A DNA stretch of 64,000 bases from Lithospermum erythrorhizon (lineage: Eukaryota > Streptophyta > Magnoliopsida > Boraginales > Boraginaceae), in contig JADFUC010001547.1 of the NCBI GenBank assembly GCA_019722365.1, forward strand, positions 1-64,000, read 5' to 3'. The notes under the pieces are model-generated. The model was not told the DNA's origin. It saw nothing but the letters and a program-made list of their open reading frames with translations, and did not search any database. Of the stretch, positions 55,500 to 64,000 are shown piece by piece; position 1 is the stretch's first letter; each line of letters begins with the position of its first letter. A program made the translations under genes and the position numbers.

Positions 55500-55990
55500 A
55501 CGGTGGGCACCTCGCGAGATCCAAAGTGATTTTCAGAGTGGCTGGGGTTCGTAGATATCCGCTGTTTCCGATGTGGCTAGTTTGGGCAATACCTAAGAGG
55601 GGATTAATGGGAGAGGGTGATATTATGTTACACCACCAGCCTGGGCACTCATGGTGGATCGCTCTCAGCTTTTCCAGGACGGTGCATCGAACTTTTGCAC
55701 CAGCTCACCATGTGTTGGTTATCGGGGACCAGAGGTGGAGTTGTTGAAACCGTGGGAGAAAGGTGGCCGAGGAGTCGAGGCTCGTGGGAGTCAGAAAGGT
55801 GTACCTGCCCAGGCGGGTCGGATCGGGCTGGGATGATGCCAGATCTGTTGGTGAGGCGATTTAATTCCTCCAAAGGCGACATGTGATTTCTTACTTTCAT
55901 GTGATTATGTGGGCGAAATACTTCTCTCTTTATATCGGTGCTACACACTCAGCTTTCTCGGAGTTTATGTTGACATTCTATTGGTATGTG
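55500..55990 (+). pseudogene. Zinc knuckle and protease remnant
   Basis: Near 55545-55580 the sequence corresponds to the gag zinc knuckle, with RRYPLFPMW where C-F-x-C is expected, so the Cys residues are lost. At 55930-55965 it reads LYIGATHSAFS, matching the protease L-D-T-G-A-T-H-S-F motif with the catalytic Asp-Thr replaced. Coding similarity ends near 56.0 kb. Confidence 0.55.
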
Positions 55991-56299
55991 AGAGTCTCTC
56001 ATTGTATGTTTCCAATAAGGCCAATTGAGGTTGACATTATATACTGATTGCCCTAATGTGAATCCACCAATTGTCGGGTAGTGTAATCTACTTCCGCTTG
56101 AGTTTATAGGTTTTGGACGGCGTCAGTATGGATTGCCTGGGGGAAAACATCACACTAGGGATCGGGATCATTACCATAAGGATGTTACTTTTTGTGGCCT
56201 GCAACCAGAATCTTTGTCAGGGGAGACAGTGGTTCCCACCGCCGGATATTACTTCAACACCTGGCCAAGGAATCACGATGGCAGTTATGTTGGATTTTG

Positions 56300-57262
56300 A
56301 GTATGTCGCTTTATCAACTTATACTGCAGAGCCGGTTGTTTATCGCCTTTATACTCGGTATAAGAGCGTTGTTTATCAGCTTTATACTGCATAAGAGCGC
56401 TGGTTATCACCAGATACTTCGTATGTAGAAAGGCCAGATTGACGGGTCAGCTTATACGCAATGTGATTAGAACTGACGGTGCTCCAGTTGATGAAAGTGA
56501 TCGATGACTAGAGTATAGTTTTGTTGGGTCTCTGCGGACCGTAATTTCAGCGTGGTTAAGGCGTGATTTTTATTCAAAGGAGTCGTATTCATTATCGAGA
56601 CCCTATATTCTATGTTAAGCGCCACGACGTATTTAGAATTTTCTTTGTAAGTATAAATATGGCTCCGGCTAGTAGTCCCGGTTATATATCTATATATGTA
56701 CGCCGTATTTGACCTCCTATGTTAATTTTGTTGTGTCGTGGTGTATGGTTTGCAAGTTTCTGACTCGGGTGTTAAGTTTCACTAAGCTTCTGCGGGCTTA
56801 CACCCTCTCATGGCGGCATTTCTAATTTGTGCCAGTCGATGACGGCTACTGAAATGTGAGGCCGAGTAGTCAAGTTTTGAGTGGCTGTGCCGAGCATCGC
56901 GGCGTAGATCCTCACAACACCGATTTTGATGTGTTGTCAAATGTTTTTGATTGTTGTACTTATTTTCAAACGTCGGCATTGTCATTTTGTATTCTTTAGT
57001 ATAAAGACTTTTACTTTCAGAAATTTCGCTTCTAAGTATTACTAATTATTTGGGATATGTCAGATATATATGGAGTCATTGTTATATCACCGAATGGATT
57101 TTAAATTTTTAAACTCAGGATTATTTTGGAAAATATTATATGCAATCATATTTTGAAGGAAACGAGTAGTTTGAACCGAGTCGCCCATCGGTTTTGGTGG
57201 ATTTCGTGTTCCCGGATTATAATGACTCACCTCGTATGGTCAATTCGGGCGGGTCGTTATGT
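56300..57262 (+). repeat. Truncated 3' LTR
   Basis: Colinear with 53535-54483 of the 5' LTR from the hairpin array onward (CTTATACTGCAGAG, CTCGGTATAAG), through TTATTCA..CATTATCGAGA, the TCTTTGTAAGTATAAATATGGCT block and the final GGGCGGGTCGTTATG. Many one- to four-base indels separate the two LTRs, suggesting an old insertion. Confidence 0.85.
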
Positions 57263-57267
57263 GATTA
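57263..57267 (+). other. Target-site duplication GATTA (right)
   Basis: Matches 52057-52061. Confidence 0.65.
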
Positions 57268-57539
57268 CATGAAGTAGTAATAATGAAATGGGTACCTCAA
57301 TAACTCTTCAAGCAAATTGGTGAAATGACGGTAAGTTATGTTAATAGCTTCTGAAATCTTGCATTATTTGGAACTCCAAAGATAAATGGATTATATCGAG
57401 AAGAAAAGGGGAAATGAAATGGGGAAATGAAATGAGAAAACGAGCATGGGTTCGGGTAGAAAAATGCGGGAAATGGTTTTTTCTGTCTGAACTCATTTTG
57501 AATTCTGGTTTTAATTTTGTAAAACATCACATATTCGAC

Positions 57540-58195
57540 GCCACCTAAAACAATAACACAGTTTTGAAATAGGAGTATTTCTTATATAATCTCTGAATTA
57601 ATGTTATTTTATAAATGTAACGATATATAATCTCCTAATTAATGTTATTTTATAAACGTCATGGATTCAAGTTACCATAATTTCAATTTGTAATGTCACA
57701 AAACGACGCACTAACTAAGTATTTGATTTAACTATTAATGAATCAACAAATTCATTATTTTAAATTTATTATTTCGTTTAATTATTAATGAATCAACAAA
57801 ATAATTATTTTAAACTAAACGTCACGGATTCGAAGCACCTTAACAAAGTTAATTTTGTAAATATCACAGAATCGAAGAATTCAACTAAAGTATTTCATTT
57901 AATTATTAACAAATCAACAAATTTATTATTTTAAATAAATTATTTCATTTAATTATTAAAAATCAAAACGCCAAGAGTATTCAAGATTCATTTCAAATAG
58001 GAGTATTTCTTATATAATTTCTGAATTACTGTTAATTTTGTAAACGTCACGGATTCGAAGACACTTAACAAAGTTAATTTGTTAAACGTCAAAGAATCGA
58101 ATAATTCAAATAAAGTATTTCGTTTAATTATTAATGAATCAACAAATTCATTATTTAAATTAAAACGTCGCGTATTCGGGGTTAATCCTTGGATA
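57540..58195. repeat. Tandem A+T-rich repeats with CGTCACGGATTCGAAG motif
   Basis: The block CGTCACGGATTCGAAG..ACTTAACAAAGTTAATTTTG..ATCGAA-AATTCAA-TAAAGTATTTC-TTTAATTATTAA occurs near 57820 and 58047 (offset about 228 bp). The block AATAGGAGTATTTCTTATATAAT-TCTGAATTA occurs near 57568 and 57996. TTTAATTATTAATGAATCAACAAA recurs at least four times. This is nested repetition rather than one clean unit. Confidence 0.75.
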
Positions 58196-58709
58196 ACGCC
58201 ACCATTTCGCGTGGAGGTTACGTGAAGTTATTATTTAAAAGATGCCATTTCTATTTCAAATTTTCACAAATTAAACATGAATGAATAAATTATAGAAATA
58301 TGAATTAGCAAATAAAAATTTGTAAATTGAAAATATTATTGCAAAACTAATTCATACATTAATTTAGAGTAGATACATTACTTCATTAGTACAATTGATA
58401 GGATCCCAAAAACTATAACAACTACAAGAATCTTAATATTTCTTTTCCAAAAACCAATTTCAATTTCCATCTTATTACATTTTTTGAAAAGACCCAAAAT
58501 AATATGTTTTTTTCTATTGGTGAAACTATTGTTTCAATCCATTGCCATATTTTACAACCAAAGTATAACTTTGGGCACTTAATGAATCACATCGTCATAG
58601 TTACACCACAATAGAGAAAAATAGCCGTTACATGTTTAACATCACAGAGACGCCATACTTGAAAAATCACATTGAAATAAAAAATAATTATACGAGATAA
58701 ATAAACACT
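58196..58709. other. A+T-rich DNA, nothing recognised
   Basis: No open frame with a motif, and no repeat link to the neighbours. Confidence 0.5.
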
Positions 58710-58935
58710 GTCACAATTTGGTGGCTGATGATCTAGTCCAGTTTCGGTAGTGGGCCGGATCACAAATCTTTCGAGTTGAACTTTGATACGCCTTCTCGTC
58801 CAAAACGGGAGTTCCTACAAAACACCGGGCCGTTCTACGAAACACTCCAACCATTAAGTTTAGTAAATGACGGAAAGTAAAGTCGGTGAATTCGTGTGAT
58901 CAAAGTCAACTTTACTGATTTCGCCTCTCGCCTTA

Positions 58936-58943
58936 CCTTTATA
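58936..58943 (-). promoter_or_regulatory. LTR TATA box of element D
   Basis: On the minus strand CTATATAGACTATAAAGG contains TATAAAGG. Downstream (leftward) is a G/C-richer R/U5-like stretch with ACACTCC and GGAACTCCCGTTTTGG words typical of Tat LTRs. Confidence 0.5.
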
Positions 58944-59299
58944 GTCTATATAGATCGAAGTTGTTTGGTCATGCCCCTCGATGGCCCCTTTATTATCGAT
59001 AAATAATTTTGTGGCTCATTAAAGTGGCCCGACTAATTACTTATCTTAATTGCCTCTTATTTGCTCCCTGCATCTCGCCATTTTCTATGGGTCGGATCCT
59101 CGAATATAGGTAGGTTTATTCAATTCCACACACCAAACAGCGCCTTAACACCTTCATGCACATGCAGGTAGGTTTTTCCTTCCGAGAGCCGTCGTTTTGC
59201 CATTTCATAGACTTGCCATCATTACTTGCGACTTTTGGGTGCCTCCTCCCTCTTTCATTACCGCCGCCCTCTCTTTGAATTTGGAAGGTTCCTCGTTGT

Positions 59300-59308
59300 T
59301 TATAAATT
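59300..59308 (+). promoter_or_regulatory. TATA box for the antisense ORF
   Basis: TTATAAATT on the plus strand, about 107 bp before the ATG at 59407 and followed by a C/T-rich leader (TTTCCCTCACCTCATACTTGC). It lies back to back with the leftward LTR TATA about 360 bp away. Confidence 0.5.
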
Positions 59309-59406
59309 AAAAAGGACTACATGTTTCCCTCACCTCATACTTGCAATTTCTTCTTTCTCTTCCTCAAGGCTCTCCAGTTATTCATAAAAAACTTCTTTTT
59401 CCCAAC

Positions 59407-59990
59407 ATGGGACATACCAAGCTAATCGCCAGAGGGACGTTCATTCCAACAAGAAGGAATCTACGGGTGGGAGCGGTTTTGGCCTCCCTCTTCTTCTTCC
59501 CCTCCTTCTCCTTCCGCACTGCTGTGGGTCTTCCGTTATCAATGCCCACCCCGACAAGTGCCACGGTTGATACTCTATCGCCTCCCAAACCAAGGGATCA
59601 CGCAGAGATAGCCACCCGTGCTTTGGCCCCTGTGCTCCTACGAGGCTTGACCGTGGCTATAAAGTACTTCCTCACCCTAGTTTTATGCCAATTTTTTAAC
59701 TTTTTTTATCTCGATGGTGATTTAATTTCATCATTTCTTTTTCTAGGTCGCCGCCTCGGACTTTAGTGTATGGTCATATACCTGCATTTCAGCAAACCTC
59801 GACTCCGAGCGACAATCGCCCAGAGCTGCCTCAAAAGTTGGAGGCTGAGCAAGAGTCTTTTGTTCTAAGTCACACCACCTCGGGATGTTGTCAGCTGGAT
59901 CGTGATTTGAAGAGGGCCTGCTTAAAGGGACGCTCGCCGACTGAGCGCTTTTTGCCGCCGGGAGTGAGGTCACAAGGTGGCCTACTCTAA
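59407..59990 (+). CDS. Antisense extra ORF of Tat element D, one predicted intron
   Basis: Plus strand. Exon 1 is 59407-59663 (MGHTKLIARGTFIPTRRN start; an in-frame ATG further up at 59341 is also possible). The predicted intron 59664-59746 is 83 bp, T-rich, GTACTT to TTTCTTTTTCTAG. Exon 2 is 59747-59990, ending TAA. Splicing keeps one frame: ...LRGLTVAIK then SPPRTLVYGHIPAFQQTS, ending RFLPPGVRSQGGLL; 166 residues. The Ser/Pro/Thr-rich middle and a Leu/Phe-rich patch (ASLFFFPSFSF) are visible; no catalytic motif. It converges on the element's pol, the known position of Tat antisense ORFs, whose function is not established. Weak points: the donor AAA/GTACTT is not consensus, and exon 1 is also open through part of the intron. 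Confidence 0.5.
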
Positions 59991-60740
59991 GACAGCTCTC
60001 CGAGATGCCACCCCATCGATGCCCCTGCTCTATCGCATTGCTCTAAACTTCCAGACCAAAAGTCCAACACTCCCAACTTTGGCTGAGGAGTATAGGCAAC
60101 GGTACCCGGTAGAGTGGTCGACAACACCGTGAATCTTTCCCTTGTTTCGAGTGAGTATCCTCCCGTACCACCCAAAGTAGTTTTTTTTTTGTAATCTTGT
60201 ACCCTCGCCCCCTTTGGAGGTTTTATTAATATATTTTCCACTTTTCGTCCTTCAGTACTATGCACATCTTTTGTACTTTTGCCTCTAGTTCTATTTACTG
60301 TCCATTTGGTATCTACTCCTCCATGGTGGTCAGGGCTCACCTCCGGACCTTCTAGTTGTGGGAGGATCTCGTCAAGTGAAGTCTGGGGTCCTACCTTAAA
60401 GCAGCGCCCGTGTCCCTCGTTTATTCCATTGCCCGGATCCTCCCTCATGCTCTTATGCATGGGGGATGTGGACCTTCCGCGATGGGGTGGACTGTATATG
60501 GGACATCCCCTTTACTCAGAACATCCTCCTTGTCTAACGCAAGGGGATTTGGTTCTCTGGTTAGTCAGGCAGTAGGATATACTAAACGCTTGATGATGTA
60601 CACCACTTGCTTGTCTTGGTCTACTTCTAAAGGGGCCGGGCATAATTGATACTCTACCCACATAGAACTTTTCGAATATTCAAGATGATTTCAACTGAAT
60701 CAAATCTTTTATTCATAATAAAGAGAATACAAAAAATGGA
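59991..60740. other. 3' ends of the antisense unit and of pol (convergent untranslated DNA)
   Basis: A T-run followed by TAATCTTGTACCCTCGCCCC and TTTTATTAATATATTTTCC (60180-60240) resembles a plant 3' untranslated end on the plus strand. On the minus strand TTATTATGAATAAAAG near 60700-60720 supplies an AATAAA-type signal just after pol. The 157-codon minus frame at 59987-60460 shows no known motif. Confidence 0.4.
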
Positions 60741-60758
60741 CTTACACGTAGTATTTTC

Positions 60759-60977
60759 TTAGGTAGCATGCGTTCCATGATCATGGTACCTGGCACCCTT
60801 CAAGGTTTTCCATTTCGTACGTGACTGGCCCCACAACTCTCCGAACAAGATACGGGCCCTCCCAGGGGACTCCATCTTTCTGGGTTTTCCATGAGCGGAT
60901 GCCTGTCGTGCTCTAAGGATCGGGGATTCTCCCACCAGAATTGTCCGGCCCTGCACTTGTAGCGGCAGCAACTTCAC
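60759..60977 (-). pseudogene. Post-integrase tail of element D pol
   Basis: A 72-codon frame: LPLQVQGRTILVGESPILRA, then WGQSRTKWKTLKGARYHDHG. It corresponds to the VGDLVLRK...GPY.V...GP.TY.L..L.G..VPRxWNA end of Tat pol, with one base shift in the middle. The reading ends with a ...CYLRKYYV-like segment just left of 60760, the usual pol C-terminus. Confidence 0.75.
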
Positions 60978-61620
60978 CTGCCTTTGTACCGGTCCATCTT
61001 AATAATGGCGACAGCCCTTCTTTCCTCCAACAGGTCCAGGTTGAACCGCAACCCCTTCTCATTAGCTAACTCGTCATAATATGACACTCGGGCCGTCTCT
61101 AAGCGAATCTCCACCGGCACCAAGGCATCGGATCCATACACCAAACCCGGCGGGGTTTCCGCCACGGGATTCGGGTTTTCCTGGAAGTGACCATAGTACC
61201 GTTTGGGAGCCCCCGGGTCAAACAGCCCCTCCTCCTGGAGCCGCTTCTTGACACCCTTGAAAATTACCCGGTCCAAAGACTTCCACTGGCCCATTAGCTT
61301 CGTGGATACGATACGAGGCTGTCCGGTGTTCTATATCCAGCTCTAAACACAGATCTTCAATCATTCCAACCGCGGAACTGTGATCCCATTGTTTCAGGAC
61401 CAAAGACCCGGGTTACCCTGAACCGGGTGAAGATTTCCATCAAGAACCGATACACTCAAGCCTCCCACCCCGCCGAGCCGAAATGGCTCGGGCTTCTACG
61501 CATTTTGCAAAGTAGCGTCTACCGCCATACGGTATATTTTTTGCTCAGTTCAGAAGTGAGTACCCCTACTATATCAACACCCCTGTAGAAAGGCATAGGT
61601 CAAAGCATGATAACCATCTC
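60974..61620 (-). pseudogene. Integrase of element D
   Basis: Open frame 61294-60974 (106 codons) with RVIFKGVKKRLQEEG, then PPGLVYGSDALVPVEIRLET, RVSYYDELANEKGLRFNLDL and LEERRAVAIIKMDRYK, the C-terminal half of the core. Open frame 61403-61218 carries IEDLCLELDIEHRTASYRIHE and ANGPVEVF, where the catalytic Glu motif ANGQVE lies (Gln changed to Pro, Glu kept). The first Asp and the EALTKW-like part near 61.5 kb are degraded. It lies left of the RNase H domains, as in all Tat elements. Confidence 0.85.
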
Positions 61621-61807
61621 AGGGAGGCTCATGAGGGATGCCGGGCGCATTCTAACACGAAGCCCGCACTGCATGGTCCCGGGCATCCTCTGCACGATGG
61701 CCGTAATATTCCCGATCTAGATCTTCATACAAGGATTTTCCTCGTTGATGTGACTTCGTGATCTCCCTCAACTACCATTAGCCCTTCCTCCTAGGTAACG
61801 CAAGACT

Positions 61808-62065
61808 TCAACAAGGGCCTGCAAGGACTTCAAGTAGACCCCATCCAACCGGTATGGCCTCAAGCTCGTGATCCGAATCTGCCCACCTGGGGATCTTCCT
61901 GAGGATTACGCTTCTCGTGAAATCCCTGATAGCTGGATACCATGGTTCGGACAAAATCTCTCCCACCTGTAAGGCATTATCCATCACTTCCTTCATCCGA
62001 ACGTCTTCTTCTGCCACCCATTCTATCGGGGTGAATCCGTGTTGCCCTATATTCCTCGCTCGCAA
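61808..62065 (-). pseudogene. Linker between archaeal-type RNase H and integrase of element D
   Basis: An 85-codon frame with an acidic VAEEDVRMKEVMDN stretch and EPWYPAIRDFTRSVILR, resembling the W..PI..Y...G.LP linker that precedes the integrase zinc domain in Tat pol. No catalytic motif is expected here. Confidence 0.5.
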
Positions 62066-62089
62066 CTGGGCCGGTATACTCTATGCGCC

Positions 62090-62520
62090 TCCTGATTCCT
62101 CTCTCGGGGGACATGGTCCATGTGACAGACCTCAAAAAGTCCGCCAAATTTCAACCTCCTCCAGATATCCTACCACTTTTTTAAAATCGCCATTCACATA
62201 CACCACAACTAAGAATCCGTCTCTTATACGGGAGGTGCTCGCCCCAAAGCATTTTCTAATCAAAGACCATCAAGTAAGCGCTTTCATACTACCATTATTC
62301 ATGGTCGCCAAGGCGAATCTCAAGGCGGCCCCTCGATCTTCAGACCCGGATATCATAATAGGACTCGCTTCCGACTCCACCTAGGTTGCTCGCACCTCTA
62401 AGTATAACAATAAGACCCCTTACTCGGCCTCTACCAAAGTTGATCAACCCGGCGCCCCACCATCCGGCCCATGGATACATTCAACCATGAAGTCTGCTAG
62501 GGCCTGAGCCTTGATACTCG
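62090..62520 (-). pseudogene. Archaeal-type RNase H of element D
   Basis: Minus-strand reading in shifting frames: DFMVECIHGPDGGAPG (62490-62440), SEASPIMISGSEDRGAALRF then ALATMNNGSMKALT (62360-62270; intact relatives have GSGAGIxLxGP...ALRFxFxxxNNxAEYEAL), and VVYVNGDFKKVVGYLEEVE near 62200-62140. The NNxAEYEA Glu motif is visible but damaged. Its place between RNase H and integrase marks the Tat lineage. Confidence 0.7.
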
Positions 62521-62544
62521 TCAGCCTTGTACCGGAGATCAAAT

Positions 62545-62800
62545 TCACTCATCTCTATAGCCCATTTGACTATCCATCCGGACCTGCTGGGGTTCTCCAA
62601 TATATATCGCAGTGCTGATCCGCAATGACTTCCACCTGGACGTGCCTCGACGTATGGCTTCAGCTTCCTGGGGCAACAATACTAGGGGCACACTAAGCCC
62701 TGGCTGGGGCGTATACCTTGTCTCATTCCCGGCCACGGCCCGGCTGCAGATATAGTACATCGCTCGGACCTTCTCCTCCTCAAAAACGGTGGACGCTGGC
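62545..62800 (-). pseudogene. Gypsy RNase H of element D
   Basis: The open frame 62760-62545 begins MYYICSRAVAGNETRYTPQP, i.e. VYYxSRAxAGAExRYxPxEK, continues through a frameshifted ALALVLxARKLRPYxxxH block, and ends YIGEPQQVRMDSQMGYRDE, matching ILxxPxxSGRMxxWAIELSEFD. This is the RNase H-like domain behind RT. Confidence 0.8.
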
Positions 62801-62879
62801 TGTTAACTCCAAAACCAAGTAGGCAGAGTTGCCGACATCCCCTACCTGACCGGCCGCCACCGAGGAGATTGTAACTACG

Positions 62880-63600
62880 CCTTCAGCTCTTGAAAGGACC
62901 TCTAGCACTCCGGAGTCCACTCAAAATCTCTCCCCTTCTTAATGGCCTTGAAGAAGGGCAGACTTCTATCCCTTGCGCGGGATATGAACCGGGTGAAGAC
63001 TCCATCATCCTTCCCCGTCAAAGATGTGCCTTTATTCTTAGTTTGCGGACTCTACATGGCTTGCACCTCCGCTATCTTGTCGGGGTTAGGCTCAATTCCC
63101 CGTTGGTTGATCATGTAGCCAAGCAATTTGTCAGGGGTCACTCCAATGAGACACTTGTCCGGCTTGAAATAAGTTTATACTGCAAGGTCGTGCCCCTCTC
63201 GTGAGATTAGCTTCATGATCCTCTACCTCCCGACTCTTGATGAGCATGTCATCCACAGGATTACATGTTCCGCCAATCAGCGAGCAACACCTGGCCGACC
63301 ATCCTCCTCTCGACATGGCCATCTCAAGCCAAGCCGGGGCGCCACGACCTTCCAAGAAGCATAAACGCATTTTTCTCCACATCTTGAGTCCACTAGCTTA
63401 TCAATGTTAGGCGTAGGCAAGAGTCCTTCATGCAGTCTTGTTGATGCTGGAAGTCCGTGCACATTTGCTATGTCCCATTAGGTTTGGGACTAAGAAGACA
63501 CGCACAGCCCACGCTGGGAAACAAGATTTCTCGGATTGCATTTGCCCCCAGCATCTTATCCACTTCCACCCGGATGGCCTTTCCCTTCTCCTCCGAGAAG
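62880..63600 (-). pseudogene. Reverse transcriptase of element D
   Basis: Minus strand, right to left: a damaged AWxANxVLVPKPNGxWRMCxD region (FPAWAVRVFLVPNLMG at 63530-63480), LPTPNIDKLVDS near 63400, LEMAMSRGG...RCCSLIGGT, then PVDDMLIKSREVEDHEANL at 63257-63200 (the YVDD box with Tyr changed to Pro; Asp pair kept, codons 63249-63257), NPDKIAEVQA-like at 63080, and FFKAIKKG..FEWTPEC-like at 62960-62900. Clear gypsy RT order; frameshifted and not functional. Confidence 0.85.
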
Positions 63601-63614
63601 ATCCGCTTCTTCTA

Positions 63615-63864
63615 CTAGATGGGCATATAATGTGGATCAACATACAGCCGGTGAACTGACACCTCCGGATCTACTCGGCATATCTTTTGGCTTGCATGCG
63701 AAGATATCTTGATACTCCCTAAGGACTCGAATGAGCATGGCCTCGTGATGTGCCCCCAGCGTAGTTCCAATCTTGAAGACCCTCGTTGGATCCCTCTCAT
63801 CTAACAGATACTCGAATCTCACATCGCCTTTCTGTGATTTCCTCCGACCTCCAAGTGTGCACAC
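63615..63864 (-). pseudogene. Pre-RT linker of element D
   Basis: Open frame 63864-63637: DPTRVFKIGTTLGAHHEAML, IRVLREYQDIFACKPKDMPS; in the next frame DPEVSVHRLYVDPHYMPI. This is the well-conserved pre-RT segment (L......I..L..Y.DIFAW.P.DMPGIDP....H.L.VDP...PV.QK.R). Only small frameshifts are present, so element D is the youngest-looking of the three Tat elements. Confidence 0.88.
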
Positions 63865-64000
63865 ATTCTAATCCCCGAACCTTTCGGTCCCTCGAGATGT
63901 GGGCGCCCCTCTTCCCCCTGGCAGGCTCTTATCCACTGGGTGGAAGCCATGTAACATCCTCGCGCCTTCTTCAAAGCTTCCATGTCTCGCTTCCCCGTCC

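Larger units (their letters stand above)
52062..57262 (+). mobile_element. Tekay/Del-like Ty3/gypsy element, internally deleted, with TSD
   Basis: 5' LTR 52062-54483 (TGTAATAACC...GTCGTTACA), PBS at 54485-54499, gag and protease remnants to about 56.0 kb, then directly into the middle of a second LTR copy (56300-57262). The RT, RNase H, integrase and first part of the 3' LTR have been lost in one deletion. The flanking GATTA repeats show that both outer ends are original. The LTR length of 2.4 kb and the tRNA-Met-type PBS suit the Tekay/Del chromoviruses; without integrase or chromodomain the lineage is an inference. Confidence 0.8.
58710..64000 (-). mobile_element. Ty3/gypsy Tat-lineage element D, leftward, cut by the window edge
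   Basis: Minus strand, right to left: pre-RT (63.86-63.6 kb), RT (63.6-62.9), RNase H (62.8-62.5), archaeal-type RNase H (62.5-62.1), integrase (61.6-61.0), post-integrase tail ending at about 60.75 kb, then a long 3' region with a convergent antisense ORF (59.4-60.0 kb), and a 3' LTR whose outer end is probably TGTCACAATTTGG at 58710. The two RNase H domains and the antisense ORF both mark the Tat lineage. The pol is less decayed than in A and B, with open blocks up to 106 codons. gag and the 5' LTR lie beyond 64 kb. Confidence 0.85.

Noticed and set aside
59987..60460. 157-codon minus-strand open frame
   Set aside because: No recognisable motif and low-complexity composition. It overlaps the antisense unit's 3' part, so it is most likely a chance frame in G/C-richer DNA.
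61917..62384. 155-codon plus-strand open frame
   Set aside because: Shadow of the archaeal-type RNase H and linker of element D; no motif in this direction.

Overview
This window is plant nuclear DNA, almost certainly from a flowering plant. It is a transposable-element graveyard with no convincing host gene. The evidence is the set of plant-type element families: Ty3/gypsy elements with a second (archaeal-type) RNase H as in the Tat lineage, Tekay/Del-like gypsy LTRs with an initiator-tRNA-Met-like primer site, Ty1/copia elements, a CACTA (En/Spm) transposon with Tnp2/DUF4216 domains, and a short Helitron. The DNA is A+T-rich and full of stop codons and frameshifts. The longest open stretches (about 100-160 codons) are islands of old polyproteins. 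I see no rRNA, tRNA or CRISPR array. The species cannot be named from this.

Layout. 0.1-5.8 kb: a small leftward copia-type element (LTRs, PPT, PBS-like site) with little coding capacity, split by a 2.6-kb solo gypsy LTR (1.02-3.59 kb). 5.8-10.7 kb: A+T-rich non-coding DNA with a 565-bp Helitron at 6991-7555. 10.7-16.7 kb: decayed leftward Tat/Ogre-like gypsy element A (RT, RNase H, integrase). 17-19.2 kb: rightward coding remnants that fit the antisense extra ORF of Tat elements. 19.3-33.9 kb: leftward Tat element B (gag, protease, RT, RNase H, archaeal-type RNase H, integrase), interrupted by a full-length rightward copia element (22.4-31.1 kb) and by a solo LTR of the same copia family (19.8-20.7 kb). 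34-42 kb: A+T-rich DNA, a 39-bp minisatellite with 13-codon period, and a partial gypsy LTR with hairpin arrays. 42.2-51.5 kb: leftward CACTA remnants (Tnp2, DUF4216, spliced exon remnants) with a ~780-bp tandem duplication and a long TA palindrome. 52.06-57.26 kb: an internally deleted Tekay/Del-like element still flanked by a GATTA target duplication. 57.5-58.2 kb: tandem repeats. 58.7-64.0 kb: leftward Tat element D, running off the right edge, with a convergent antisense ORF that reads through a predicted intron.

Nothing here works as a pathway. The useful information is the order of nesting, the structural signatures of each element, and a few less obvious items: the spliced antisense ORF at 59.4-60.0 kb, the hairpin arrays in the Tekay-like LTRs, the 13-codon minisatellite and the Helitron. 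Family calls rest on motifs read by eye; no database search was run.
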